A stretch of DNA of 64,000 bases, from NCBI RefSeq assembly GCF_900115175.1, contig NZ_FOYV01000002.1:62001-126000 (forward strand). The letters are read 5' to 3'. Made by a program: the position numbers and the translations under genes. The DNA comes from Marinobacter gudaonensis. GTDB taxonomy: Bacteria; Pseudomonadota; Gammaproteobacteria; Pseudomonadales; Oleiphilaceae. Below the pieces are notes generated by a model. That model had not been told where the DNA came from. It did not search any database and was given only the letters and a program-made list of their open reading frames with translations. This document shows, in pieces, positions 1 through 7,359 of this stretch (positions are counted from its first letter, which is position 1; each line of letters opens with the position of its first letter).

Positions 1-496
1 CCAGTATGTCGGTGGCACCGGCGCCGGAAATGAATACTTTACTGCCATTGATCACGTAGCTGTCGCCATCGCGCACGGCCTTGGTCCGCAGGCTGGCCGC
101 GTCGGAACCGGCGCCGGGCTCGGTCAGGCAGTAGGACGCCAGCCACTCACCGCTGGCCAGCTTGGGCACGATTTCCTGCTTGAGGTCGTCGGAGGCAAAA
201 CTGGCGACCATCCAGGTGGCCATGTTGTGAATGGTGATAAAGGCCGCTGTTGAAGGGCAGGCAGCGGCCAGCTCTTCCACAATCACCGAGGTATCAAGCC
301 GGGACAGGCCCATACCACCCAGGGCTTCCGGGGTGTACATGCCCATGAAGCCCATCTCGCCGGCTTCCTTCATCACATCCACCGGGAAAATGTGCTCGTC
401 GTCCCACTTGGCCGCGTGGGGCGCCATGGATTTTTCCGCAAACGCCCGTGCCGCCTCGCGAAACGCCAGTTGGTCTTCGGTCAGGTTAAAGTCCAT
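1..496 (-). CDS. Acyl-CoA dehydrogenase, N-terminal part (runs off window start)
   Basis: Only the first 165 or so residues are in the window; the C-terminal half lies beyond position 1. The start ATG at 494-496 begins MDFNLTEDQ, typical of the family. The visible part covers the all-alpha N-terminal domain and the beginning of the FAD-binding beta domain, including the motif YCLTEPGAGSDA. The family oxidises acyl-CoA to 2-enoyl-CoA with FAD, passing electrons to ETF in the cytoplasm. It lies 92 nt downstream of mmsA on the same strand, so an isobutyryl-CoA or 2-methylacyl-CoA substrate (valine degradation) is the likely role by context. The catalytic glutamate region is not visible, so substrate class is inference. 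Confidence 0.93.
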   Translation of the reverse strand, partial: MDFNLTEDQLAFREAARAFAEKSMAPHAAKWDDEHIFPVDVMKEAGEMGFMGMYTPEALGGMGLSRLDTSVIVEELAAACPSTAAFITIHNMATWMVASFASDDLKQEIVPKLASGEWLASYCLTEPGAGSDAASLRTKAVRDGDSYVINGSKVFISGAGATDIL

Positions 497-542
497 CGTT
501 ACGCTCCAGAATAAAGAGAACCTGGCTCAGAGGGGAAAAGAA

Positions 543-567
543 GGGGCCGGAAACGAGTTCCGGCCCA
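543..567 (-). terminator. Perfect 9-bp hairpin between mmsA and the acyl-CoA dehydrogenase
   Basis: GGGCCGGAA and TTCCGGCCC (544-552 and 558-566) enclose a 5-nt loop. Read on the minus strand it is followed by a pyrimidine-rich tract (CTTCTTTTCCCC) rather than a clean T-run. It could be a leaky terminator or processing stem that lowers expression of the downstream dehydrogenase relative to mmsA. Confidence 0.5.
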
Positions 568-588
568 AACACCCCACCTTCAACGCAA

Positions 589-2082
589 TTAACGCAACTG
601 GATCGAGAAGTTGGCTTCCGAGCTGGTCGCTTCACTGGAGAACCAGCGGGAAGTAACCGTCTTGGTTTCGGTGTAGAAGCGCACCGCCTGCTTGCCGTAA
701 GCGTGCTGGTCACCGTAGAAGGAGCCCTTCCAGCCGGTGAACGAGAAGAACGGCAGGGGCACCGGAATGGGAATGTTCACGCCCACCTGGCCCACATCAA
801 TCTCGTGCTGGAAGCGACGGGCCGCACCACCGGAGCTGGTGAAGATAGACACACCATTGCCGTACGGGCTCTTGTTGATCAGCTCGATGGCCTCACCCAG
901 GCTGTCCAGCTCGACACAGGACAGTACCGGGCCGAAGATTTCCTCGTTGTAGATGTCCATCTCGGTGGTCACACCGGAGAACAGGGTCGGGCCCACCCAG
1001 TTGCCATCGGGCAGACCGTCTACGGTGCAACCGCGGCCGTCGAGCAGCAGTTTCGCGCCCTGGGCCTCACCGGTGGCGATCAGGGACTCGATACGGTCCT
1101 TGGCCTTGGCGGAGATGATCGGGCCGTAGCTGGCACCGGAGTCGTTCCAGGCACCCGGGCGCACTTTCGCCATGGCTTCCTTCAACTCCGGAATCCACTG
1201 CTGGGCCTCGCCCACGAATACGGCCACGGAGATCGCCATGCAGCGCTGGCCGGCGGCACCTACGGAGGCGCCTACCAGGGCGTTGAGCACCTGCTGCTTG
1301 TCGGCATCCGGCATGATCACCATATGGTTCTTGGCGCCGGCGAAGCTCTGTACACGCTTCATGTGGCGGGTGCCGGTTTCGTAGATATAACGGCCGACAG
1401 GCACAGAGCCCACGAATGACACCGCCTTGATGGCAGGATCAGTCAGCAGTACATCCACCTGCTCCTTGCCGCCATGTACCACCTGAAGAACGCCCTTGGG
1501 CGCACCGGCCTGTTCGAACAGCTCGGCAAGGCGCATCGGTGTCAGCGGATCCTGCTCGGAAGGCTTGAGGATAAAGGTGTTACCGCAGGCGATGGCCATC
1601 GGGAACATCCACAACGGAATCATGGCCGGAAAGTTGAACGGGGTAATACCCGCACACACGCCCAGCGGCTGGATCCAGGAGTGGGTATCCACCTCGCGTG
1701 CCACGTTCTCGACGGTCTCGCCCATCATCATGGAAGCCACGTTGGCGGCGTGTTCAACAACCTCGATACCGCGCCATACGTCGCCCTTGGCGTCATCAAA
1801 CGTCTTGCCGGTTTCCTGGGAGAGGATTTCGGCAATCTCGTCGTGGTGCTCTTTCAACAGAGCCTGGTAGCGCAGCATCACACGGGCGCGCTCGGACACC
1901 GGTACTTCTTTCCAGGTTTTGAACACCTCTCCGGCGCTTTCGATGGCGCGGCGCATCTCGGCGTCGGTGGTGCACGGCGCCTTGGCGATCACTTCGTTGG
2001 TGGCGGGGTTAGTAACGTCGATCCATTCACTGGTCTGGCTGTCGACGAATTCGCCGGCGAGATACAGCGGAACATTTTTCAT
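589..2082 (-). CDS. mmsA: CoA-acylating methylmalonate-semialdehyde dehydrogenase
   Basis: MmsA converts (methyl)malonate semialdehyde plus CoA and NAD+ to propionyl- or acetyl-CoA in valine and beta-alanine catabolism. The protein has 497 residues, the same length as Pseudomonas MmsA, and starts [12 protein letters not shown]; an upstream in-frame start at 2124 would add a non-conserved tail. Visible hallmarks are the N-terminal NAD-binding region with [16 protein letters not shown], the cofactor loop [10 protein letters not shown], and the catalytic cysteine in GQRCMAIS. The ending EEIFGPVL and [22 protein letters not shown] are typical of this subfamily of aldehyde dehydrogenases. A divergent AraC-family gene starts about 170 bp upstream, matching the mmsR-mmsAB arrangement of Pseudomonas aeruginosa. 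Confidence 0.96.
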   Translation of the reverse strand: MKNVPLYLAGEFVDSQTSEWIDVTNPATNEVIAKAPCTTDAEMRRAIESAGEVFKTWKEVPVSERARVMLRYQALLKEHHDEIAEILSQETGKTFDDAKGDVWRGIEVVEHAANVASMMMGETVENVAREVDTHSWIQPLGVCAGITPFNFPAMIPLWMFPMAIACGNTFILKPSEQDPLTPMRLAELFEQAGAPKGVLQVVHGGKEQVDVLLTDPAIKAVSFVGSVPVGRYIYETGTRHMKRVQSFAGAKNHMVIMPDADKQQVLNALVGASVGAAGQRCMAISVAVFVGEAQQWIPELKEAMAKVRPGAWNDSGASYGPIISAKAKDRIESLIATGEAQGAKLLLDGRGCTVDGLPDGNWVGPTLFSGVTTEMDIYNEEIFGPVLSCVELDSLGEAIELINKSPYGNGVSIFTSSGGAARRFQHEIDVGQVGVNIPIPVPLPFFSFTGWKGSFYGDQHAYGKQAVRFYTETKTVTSRWFSSEATSSEANFSIQLR

Positions 2083-2250
2083 GTTGATATCCCTGTTTGT
2101 TGTTGTGCGTGGGGCCGGCCGCACCCTTTAACTCTGAGGGAGCAGCCACGATTTCCAAAAGGCTAGCATGGGTTCGCCGGATGGGTGATTGACTAAATTT
2201 CGCCCATGATGGACTATTTTTCGATAGCGAGACAACCAACGGGGCAATCC

Positions 2251-3126
2251 ATGACCCAGACCTCCCAGTGGCCAGTGCCGAAGGACAGCATCCGTTACGT
2301 GGTTCCGGAGCCAATTATTCGCCTGTTGGCGAGCCACCCGCTGACGCGGGACCTGTACCCGCTGGCCTTTGGCCATTATCGCCGGGCGACGGGACACCAT
2401 ATGCACCGGGAGCATCACCACGACAATCTTTTGATCTACTGCACCGAGGGCAAGGCGTTCCTGAACGTGCTGGGCGAACCCTACACCGTGGAAGCCGGAG
2501 ACCTGCTCCTGTTGCCGGCCGGTGCCAACCACCGCTACACCGCCGACCCGGACAATCCCTGGACCATCCACTGGGTGCACTACACCGGCCCCCTGGCGGA
2601 GGATTTCCGGAACTACATGGGTTTTGACGGCCCCACACGCATACGCCACCTCGGCCGACAGCCACGCCTGCTGGTGGATTTCAACGGGCTGCTGTCGGTA
2701 CGCCAGACCGGTTTCCGGGCCCGGGGCCTGATCCACGCGGCAAACCGCCTTCGCCAGCTACTGGCGGCGGTGCCGATCAACGCGGACGAAACCGGGCATG
2801 AACGCCAGGCAGAGCTGGACACCATTCACAACTACATGCGGGAGCACCTGGACGAACGCATCAGTCTCGAGGAACTGGCGGATCTGGCCGGCTTGTCTCC
2901 GGCGCATTTCGCCACCCGCTACCGGGAGCAGACCGGCACCTCCCCCATTCAGCATTTTCTGCACCTGAAGGTGGAGCGCGCCTGCCAGCTGCTCGACACC
3001 ACCAGCTCGAGTTTCGCCGATATCAGCCGGCGCCTGGGCTACGACGACGCCTATTATTTTTCCCGGCTTTTCAAGAAGGTGATGGGCCAGTCGCCGCGCG
3101 ACTATCGCCACACTGCAAGACACTGA
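2251..3126 (+). CDS. mmsR: AraC-family regulator of the mms genes
   Basis: The protein has an N-terminal cupin-type sensing domain (residues about 15-150, with HRE-HHHDNLLIYCTEGKA and the barrel motif EAGDLLLLPAG) and a C-terminal pair of AraC helix-turn-helices (about 185-285: ISLEELADLAGLSPAHFATRYRE, then FADISRRLGYDDAYYFSRLFKK). MmsR in Pseudomonas aeruginosa activates mmsAB, and this gene is divergent from mmsA, so the same role is inferred. The start at 2251 gives MTQTSQWPVPKDSIRY, which fits the family. An upstream ATG at 2206 is possible, and neither start has a strong ribosome-binding site. The shared intergenic region 2083-2250 should carry the operator; I could not pick out a convincing direct repeat by eye. 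Confidence 0.9.
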   Translation: MTQTSQWPVPKDSIRYVVPEPIIRLLASHPLTRDLYPLAFGHYRRATGHHMHREHHHDNLLIYCTEGKAFLNVLGEPYTVEAGDLLLLPAGANHRYTADPDNPWTIHWVHYTGPLAEDFRNYMGFDGPTRIRHLGRQPRLLVDFNGLLSVRQTGFRARGLIHAANRLRQLLAAVPINADETGHERQAELDTIHNYMREHLDERISLEELADLAGLSPAHFATRYREQTGTSPIQHFLHLKVERACQLLDTTSSSFADISRRLGYDDAYYFSRLFKKVMGQSPRDYRHTARH

Positions 3127-3159
3127 CAGGGCGCAGCGGGCCAGACTGGCATGTGCCGC

Positions 3160-3202
3160 CTGCTACGACTTTTGTTGTAGGAGCCAAGCGGTTAGGCTTG
3201 GA
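3160..3202 (+). repeat. Imperfect palindrome and REP-like hairpin downstream of mmsR
   Basis: Two overlapping structures occupy this spacer. At 3160-3183 ten-nucleotide arms flank TTTT with eight of ten positions paired. At 3177-3180 a GTAG tetranucleotide precedes a hairpin CCAAGC-GGTTAG-GCTTGG (3184-3201). A GTAG 5' to a short hairpin is the shape of REP elements mobilised by RAYT proteins. With a single degenerate copy here the assignment is weak. Confidence 0.3.
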
Positions 3203-3229
3203 TTATCCGCTAACGAAAAGAGTGAGCCC

Positions 3230-3658
3230 ATGGCCATGTACACCATTGAAATTGATGAAACCTTTGATGTGCCGCGACGAAAAGTCTTTGCCCTGTTCGC
3301 CGATCACCACCGTTTCGGCAAGCTGCTCGGTGCGCCGGTAAAGCGGATCAAGGACAGCGACCAGGCCGACCCCAACGGCATCGGCTCGGTTCGCAAGATC
3401 GGTATCGGTCCGATCGGCCTTGAGGAGACCGTGCTGAATTTCGAACCGGACTCCCTGATCGAATACGCCATTACCAGCCTCAGCCCGATCCGCAATCATC
3501 ACGGGCGCATCCGGTTCGACGAAACCCCCGATGGCGGCACACGGCTGAAGTACACCATCACCTTCGAGGACATCGTACCGCTCACTGGCAAGGTGGTGAG
3601 CACGGCGCTCGAGCAAGGCCTTCGCCGGGGCATAAAACGTGTACCGAAGCTGGCCTGA
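3230..3658 (+). CDS. SRPBCC (START/polyketide-cyclase-like) family protein
   Basis: This 142-residue single-domain protein shows the helix-grip pattern: an N-terminal strand and helix (IEIDETFDVPRRKVFALFADHHRFGKLLG) followed by alternating strands and a long C-terminal helix (TGKVVSTALEQGLRRGIKR). Such proteins bind small hydrophobic ligands or act as cyclases or chaperones; many bacterial members have no known function. There is no signal peptide, so it is probably cytoplasmic. It stands alone between mmsR and the ODP-type gene, and the ligand cannot be read from the sequence. Confidence 0.85.
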   Translation: MAMYTIEIDETFDVPRRKVFALFADHHRFGKLLGAPVKRIKDSDQADPNGIGSVRKIGIGPIGLEETVLNFEPDSLIEYAITSLSPIRNHHGRIRFDETPDGGTRLKYTITFEDIVPLTGKVVSTALEQGLRRGIKRVPKLA

Positions 3659-3692
3659 ACGCCGGTATCAACAAAACGTTACTTGAGGAATA

Positions 3693-3709
3693 TCAGGTAA
3701 TTGACCTGA
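3693..3709. promoter_or_regulatory. Perfect palindrome upstream of the ODP-type gene
   Basis: TCAGGT and ACCTGA flank a 5-nt spacer about 95 bp before the next start codon. It could be an operator for a dimeric regulator. It does not match FNR, NorR or NsrR consensus sites well enough to name one. Confidence 0.3.
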
Positions 3710-3758
3710 GGCAATTGTTGGCTTTTGTCAATTCTGTAATCTCCGCGCAGCTTGCACC

Positions 3759-3780
3759 AACCGGCCCCGTGGCCGGTTTT
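3759..3780 (+). terminator. Strong GC hairpin with short T-tract in the ODP leader
   Basis: AACCGGCC and GGCCGGTT form an 8-bp perfect stem with a CCGT loop, followed by TTATCT. It ends about 25 nt before the ODP start codon. It either terminates readthrough from the SRPBCC gene or acts as an attenuator or leader structure for the downstream gene. Confidence 0.5.
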
Positions 3781-3804
3781 ATCTGATTTCTGCGGGAGAC
3801 CTGA

Positions 3805-4608
3805 ATGGCCAACGATCCCATCGTTCTGTTCGACAACGGGCACCACAAATGCCTCATGTTCGATTCCCTGGTAACCGGTGAGGGCGTTCAGTCCAACCAG
3901 TTCCTGATTGTGGACGGAAAACACGAAGCGCTGATCGACCCGGGCGGCGACCTCACCTACACCCCGCTCTCGGTCGCGGCCTCGCGCTACATGAATCTGC
4001 GGGATATGGACTATGTGTTCGCCTCGCACCAGGACCCGGATATCATTGGCGCCATCGACCGCTGGATTGTCCACACCCGGGCCAAAATCGTGACATCCCG
4101 GCTCTGGGCACGGTTCCTGCCGCATCTTGTTTCCGGCTACGTGACCAATCAGCTCAGCGGCAGCGTATACGACCGGATTATCGGTGTGCCGGATGCCGGG
4201 GCCAACGTGCGGTTTGGCGATAGCTACCTGCAGTGCCTCCCGGCCCATTTCATGCACTCGGTAGGCAACCTGCAGTTCTACGATCCGGTCTCTAAGATTC
4301 TGTTCTCCGGAGACCTGGGTGCCTCCATGGGCAGTTCGGATGATCACCTGCCGGTGGCCGACTTCGACCAGCATATCCCGAACATGGTGGGCTTTCACCG
4401 GCGCTACATTGGCTCACGGAAAGTCTGCGCCCTCTGGGCGGATATGATTCGGGGGATGGACGTGGCGATGATTGTTCCCCAGCATGGGAAACGGTTTGAA
4501 GGGCCCCTGATGGTCGATCGCTTCCTGACCTGGGTCAGCGAGATGGAGTGCGGAATAGACCTGATGACACAGGAGAACTACCGGCGTCCGGTGGACTATG
4601 TGTCGTAA
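3805..4608 (+). CDS. ODP-type di-iron metallo-beta-lactamase-fold protein
   Basis: This 267-residue protein is the stand-alone lactamase-fold core seen in flavodiiron proteins and in ODP (oxygen-binding di-iron protein). Candidate metal ligands are H75, D77 and D79 in ASHQDPDI, H148 or H151 in HFMHSVGN, D170 in FSGDLG and H227 in VPQHG. HQDPD in place of the flavodiiron HxExDH is characteristic of the ODP branch. No flavodoxin or rubredoxin domain follows, so it is not a complete NO/O2 reductase. ODP of Treponema works with chemotaxis proteins as an oxygen sensor; no chemotaxis genes adjoin here, so sensing, O2 binding or peroxide chemistry all remain possible. The start is preceded by GGGAG at good spacing. 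Confidence 0.85.
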   Translation: MANDPIVLFDNGHHKCLMFDSLVTGEGVQSNQFLIVDGKHEALIDPGGDLTYTPLSVAASRYMNLRDMDYVFASHQDPDIIGAIDRWIVHTRAKIVTSRLWARFLPHLVSGYVTNQLSGSVYDRIIGVPDAGANVRFGDSYLQCLPAHFMHSVGNLQFYDPVSKILFSGDLGASMGSSDDHLPVADFDQHIPNMVGFHRRYIGSRKVCALWADMIRGMDVAMIVPQHGKRFEGPLMVDRFLTWVSEMECGIDLMTQENYRRPVDYVS

Positions 4609-4717
4609 GGCCGGGCGCTCGCCAGAAGCGCTGGAACAAGGGGCCAAATAAGCCTGTCCCAAACGGGCAATGTTGAGTAAAATCCGGCCCTTTCCCGAGC
4701 ATCAAGAGGCAGCGCAA

Positions 4718-5443
4718 ATGGGCAGAGCCTACCAGAACCGCAAAGAATCCATGGCCAAGACGGCCGCGGCGAAAACCAAGGTCTACAGCAAGTACGGCCG
4801 CGAGATCTACATGGCCGCCAAGTCCGGCGGCACCGACCCGCAGGCCAACCTGTCCCTGCGTGGTCTGATCGACCGGGCGAAGAAAGACCAGGTGCCTTCC
4901 CATGTGATCGAGAAGGCCATCGACAAGGCCAAAGGCGGCGCTGGAGAAGACTACTCTCCGGCCCGTTACGAGGGCTACGGACCGGGCAACTGCATGGTGA
5001 TCGTGGACTGTCTGACCGATAACCCGAACCGCACCTTTGGCGATGTGCGCCTGGCGTTCACCAAAACCAAGTGCAAGATTGGCACCCCCGGCGCCGTCGC
5101 TCATATGTTCGACCACTCGGCTATCTTTGCGTTCAAGGGTGACGATGAAGAGGCCGTGCTGGAAGCGCTGATGGAAGCCGATGTCGATGTTACCGATATC
5201 GAGAATGAAGACGGTCTGATCACCGTGTTCACTCCGAACACCGAGTATGCCAAGGCGCGTCAGGCCCTGGTGGATGCCATCGAGGGCATCGATTTCGAGG
5301 TGGACGAGATCCAGTTCCTGCCCAAGACCACCACCCCGGTGGAAGGCGACGACATTCCCATGTTCGAGAAATTCCTCGACATGCTGAATGAACTGGACGA
5401 CGTTCAGAACGTGTTCCACAACGCAGAACTTCCCGACCAGTAA
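4718..5443 (+). CDS. YebC/PmpR-family protein (YeeN-like branch)
   Basis: The protein is 241 residues from [12 protein letters not shown] and carries the full YebC family signature: the N-terminal three-helix segment, [49 protein letters not shown], and the acidic C-terminal domain. It resembles E. coli YeeN more than YebC in its N-terminus. Family members have been described as DNA-binding regulators (PmpR) and, more recently, as ribosome-associated factors that ease translation at proline stretches. The start at 4718 was preferred over 4670 because the family begins MGR and an AGAGG-like site precedes it. A YebC paralogue beside ruvC is expected elsewhere in the genome. Confidence 0.93.
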   Translation: MGRAYQNRKESMAKTAAAKTKVYSKYGREIYMAAKSGGTDPQANLSLRGLIDRAKKDQVPSHVIEKAIDKAKGGAGEDYSPARYEGYGPGNCMVIVDCLTDNPNRTFGDVRLAFTKTKCKIGTPGAVAHMFDHSAIFAFKGDDEEAVLEALMEADVDVTDIENEDGLITVFTPNTEYAKARQALVDAIEGIDFEVDEIQFLPKTTTPVEGDDIPMFEKFLDMLNELDDVQNVFHNAELPDQ

Positions 5444-5476
5444 ACTTCTAGCCCAGCCACGCAGGACAACAACAGA

Positions 5477-6223
5477 ATGCAAAGCAACGCCTCAGGAATC
5501 CGCAAAGCCAGGGTGGTCGTGTTGAAAACCGGCTCCACCTATCCGGACCTCAAGGCGCGGTTTGGCGATTTTGATCAATGGTTCCTGCGGGGGCTGTCTG
5601 ACGAGCTGGACATTACCGTTGCCAACGCCGAAGCCGGGGAGCTGCCCGGCAACCCTGAAGACTGGGACGGTATTGTTGTTACTGGCTCACCCGCCATGGT
5701 GAGCGACCGCGCGGAGTGGAGCGAAAATGCCGGCCGCTGGCTGGTCCGGGCGGTTGAAAGCGAGGTACCGGTATTGGGCGTGTGCTACGGGCATCAGCTG
5801 CTGGCCCATGCTCTGGGGGGCGAAGCCGGGTACCACCCGAAAGGTCGAGAGACCGGCACTCACGAGGTGGAGCTGCTGCCAGCAGCTGCCTCGGACGCCC
5901 TGTTCCGGGACCTTCCCACACGGTTTCCGGCCCAGTTGACACATCGGCAATCAGTGCTGCGACTGCCCGAAGGCGCGGTGCTGCTGGGCCGCAACCGGTT
6001 CGAGCCTCATCAGGCTTTCCGGGTGGGCCCTTGTGCCTGGGGCGTGCAGTTTCACCCCGAGTTCACCGATGCGGTCATGAGCGCTTACCTGAGGGTTCAG
6101 GCCCCGGATCTGACCCGTGAAGGGCTGGACGCAGAGGCGCTGATGTCGGGCGTGAAGCCAGCTCCCGATGCGTCCTCCCTGCTGCCCCGATTCAGCCAGT
6201 TAGTGAAGGACCGCCTCCGGTAG
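5477..6223 (+). CDS. Class I glutamine amidotransferase (GMP-synthase-like domain)
   Basis: A 248-residue stand-alone GATase1 domain. The nucleophile cysteine lies in VLGVCYGHQLLAHALGG and the His-Glu pair in WGVQFHPEF, so the catalytic triad is intact. Proteins of this type resemble the N-terminal half of GuaA but have no synthetase domain; relatives include gamma-glutamyl hydrolases of the PuuD and YfeJ type. It follows the YebC-like gene by 33 nt on the same strand, with an AGGA ahead of the start, so the two may be co-transcribed. The substrate cannot be told from the sequence. Confidence 0.9.
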   Translation: MQSNASGIRKARVVVLKTGSTYPDLKARFGDFDQWFLRGLSDELDITVANAEAGELPGNPEDWDGIVVTGSPAMVSDRAEWSENAGRWLVRAVESEVPVLGVCYGHQLLAHALGGEAGYHPKGRETGTHEVELLPAAASDALFRDLPTRFPAQLTHRQSVLRLPEGAVLLGRNRFEPHQAFRVGPCAWGVQFHPEFTDAVMSAYLRVQAPDLTREGLDAEALMSGVKPAPDASSLLPRFSQLVKDRLR

Positions 6224-6242
6224 GGCGATCCCTTTCCTCTGG

Positions 6243-6593
6243 TCAGTCGAGAATGTAGGCGGTTTTCTCCAGTGCCTGCTCCTCTTCATCAATAAAGCGG
6301 AATTCATTCCAGCCAATACGCACCACGTCGTTGCTGTTCAGCCGCTGTCGGCCGCTGATTCTCAGCTCGTTCACGAAGGTGCCGTTGGTGCTGTTGCTGT
6401 CGGTAATGTAGTAATCCACGGTACCGTCGAGATAGGCATTGGGGACGGCCTCAATCAACGCGTGCTGGCCACTTACCGAGATTTCATCAATCTGGATGTC
6501 GTTGTCCGGGCGCCGCCCGATACGGGTTTCCGGCTGGCTCAGCTCAAAAGTGTTCACCACAACGTTATCGACCAGTTGCGAAAATGAAGCCAT
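6243..6593 (-). CDS. FHA-domain phosphothreonine-binding protein
   Basis: A 116-residue protein consisting almost wholly of one forkhead-associated domain. The conserved residues are visible: IGRRPDNDIQID (Gly-Arg), the SGQHA motif for the loop serine and histidine, and SNSTNGTFVNE. FHA domains bind phosphothreonine peptides. It is the last gene of a three-gene run with a PP2C phosphatase and a Ser/Thr kinase on the same strand, 13 nt after the phosphatase. It is therefore probably a substrate or adaptor of that kinase. No type VI secretion genes are nearby, unlike many PpkA/PppA/Fha clusters. Confidence 0.93.
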   Translation of the reverse strand: MASFSQLVDNVVVNTFELSQPETRIGRRPDNDIQIDEISVSGQHALIEAVPNAYLDGTVDYYITDSNSTNGTFVNELRISGRQRLNSNDVVRIGWNEFRFIDEEEQALEKTAYILD

Positions 6594-6606
6594 GTCAGTT
6601 TCCTCG

Positions 6607-7359
6607 TTACTCCAGAGTCAGTAGTACCACAGACACATTGTCACCGGCGCCGTTGGCAAGACCGGCCTCGATCAGGGCTTGGACGGCGGACGCAGGCCCG
6701 TCGTGAGAATGAACAATCCCGGGCCACCGCTCTTCGGATACCGAGTCGGTCAGTCCATCGGAACACAGTAACAGCGCATCGCCTGGCTCCAGGATTTCCG
6801 TGCGGTGGCTGGGCGCCGCCTCATCCACAGACCCCACCGCCCGGGTCAGCACGTTCCGGAACGGCACATGGGGCACATCGGCCAGGGTGATGCTGCCGTC
6901 CTCAAGCATGTTCTGAACCACGGTGTCGTCCCGGGTCAGGCACACGGCCTGCTGCTTGCGCAGGCGGTAACAACGGGAATCGCCAATGTGGGCAATATGC
7001 GCCCGACTGCCACTCACCCAGGCAAGCACCAAGGTCGTGCCCATTTTTTCCAGCCCGGGCTCCTCTGCCCTTCGGGCCTTGATCCGGTCGTTGGCCAGCA
7101 CGAAGCTGCGATCCAGAATCTTCCTTATCTCATGATCCGGCGCATCCGGGGGCGTGCAGGCGAGCGCCTGGCCAGCGGCGTCCATAACCGCATCGACCGC
7201 CAACCGGCTGGCAACCTCGCCGCCCTGATGGCCGCCCATGCCATCAGCCACCACAAGCAAGGCCCGGTCAGCGGCTTCGGAAAGCTGCCACTCCACAACG
7301 TCCTGATTCGATTTTCGGATAGCACCCACGTGGCTCTGACCGGCTACCTCAAGTCCCAT
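6607..7359 (-). CDS. PP2C-family protein serine/threonine phosphatase
   Basis: A 250-residue PP2C/PppA-type phosphatase. The metal-binding motifs are present in order: RKSNQD, VVADGMGGHQGGEVAS, IGDSRCYRLR, LCSDGLTDSV and GAGDNVSVVLL. It should remove phosphate from Ser/Thr in a Mg/Mn-dependent reaction in the cytoplasm. Its ATG overlaps the stop codon of the kinase gene at 7359, which indicates translational coupling. It is the natural antagonist of that kinase. Confidence 0.95.
   Translation of the reverse strand: MGLEVAGQSHVGAIRKSNQDVVEWQLSEAADRALLVVADGMGGHQGGEVASRLAVDAVMDAAGQALACTPPDAPDHEIRKILDRSFVLANDRIKARRAEEPGLEKMGTTLVLAWVSGSRAHIAHIGDSRCYRLRKQQAVCLTRDDTVVQNMLEDGSITLADVPHVPFRNVLTRAVGSVDEAAPSHRTEILEPGDALLLCSDGLTDSVSEERWPGIVHSHDGPASAVQALIEAGLANGAGDNVSVVLLTLE

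Noticed and set aside
703-1419. Plus-strand frame within mmsA
   Set aside because: Opposite the catalytic core of mmsA; no independent support.
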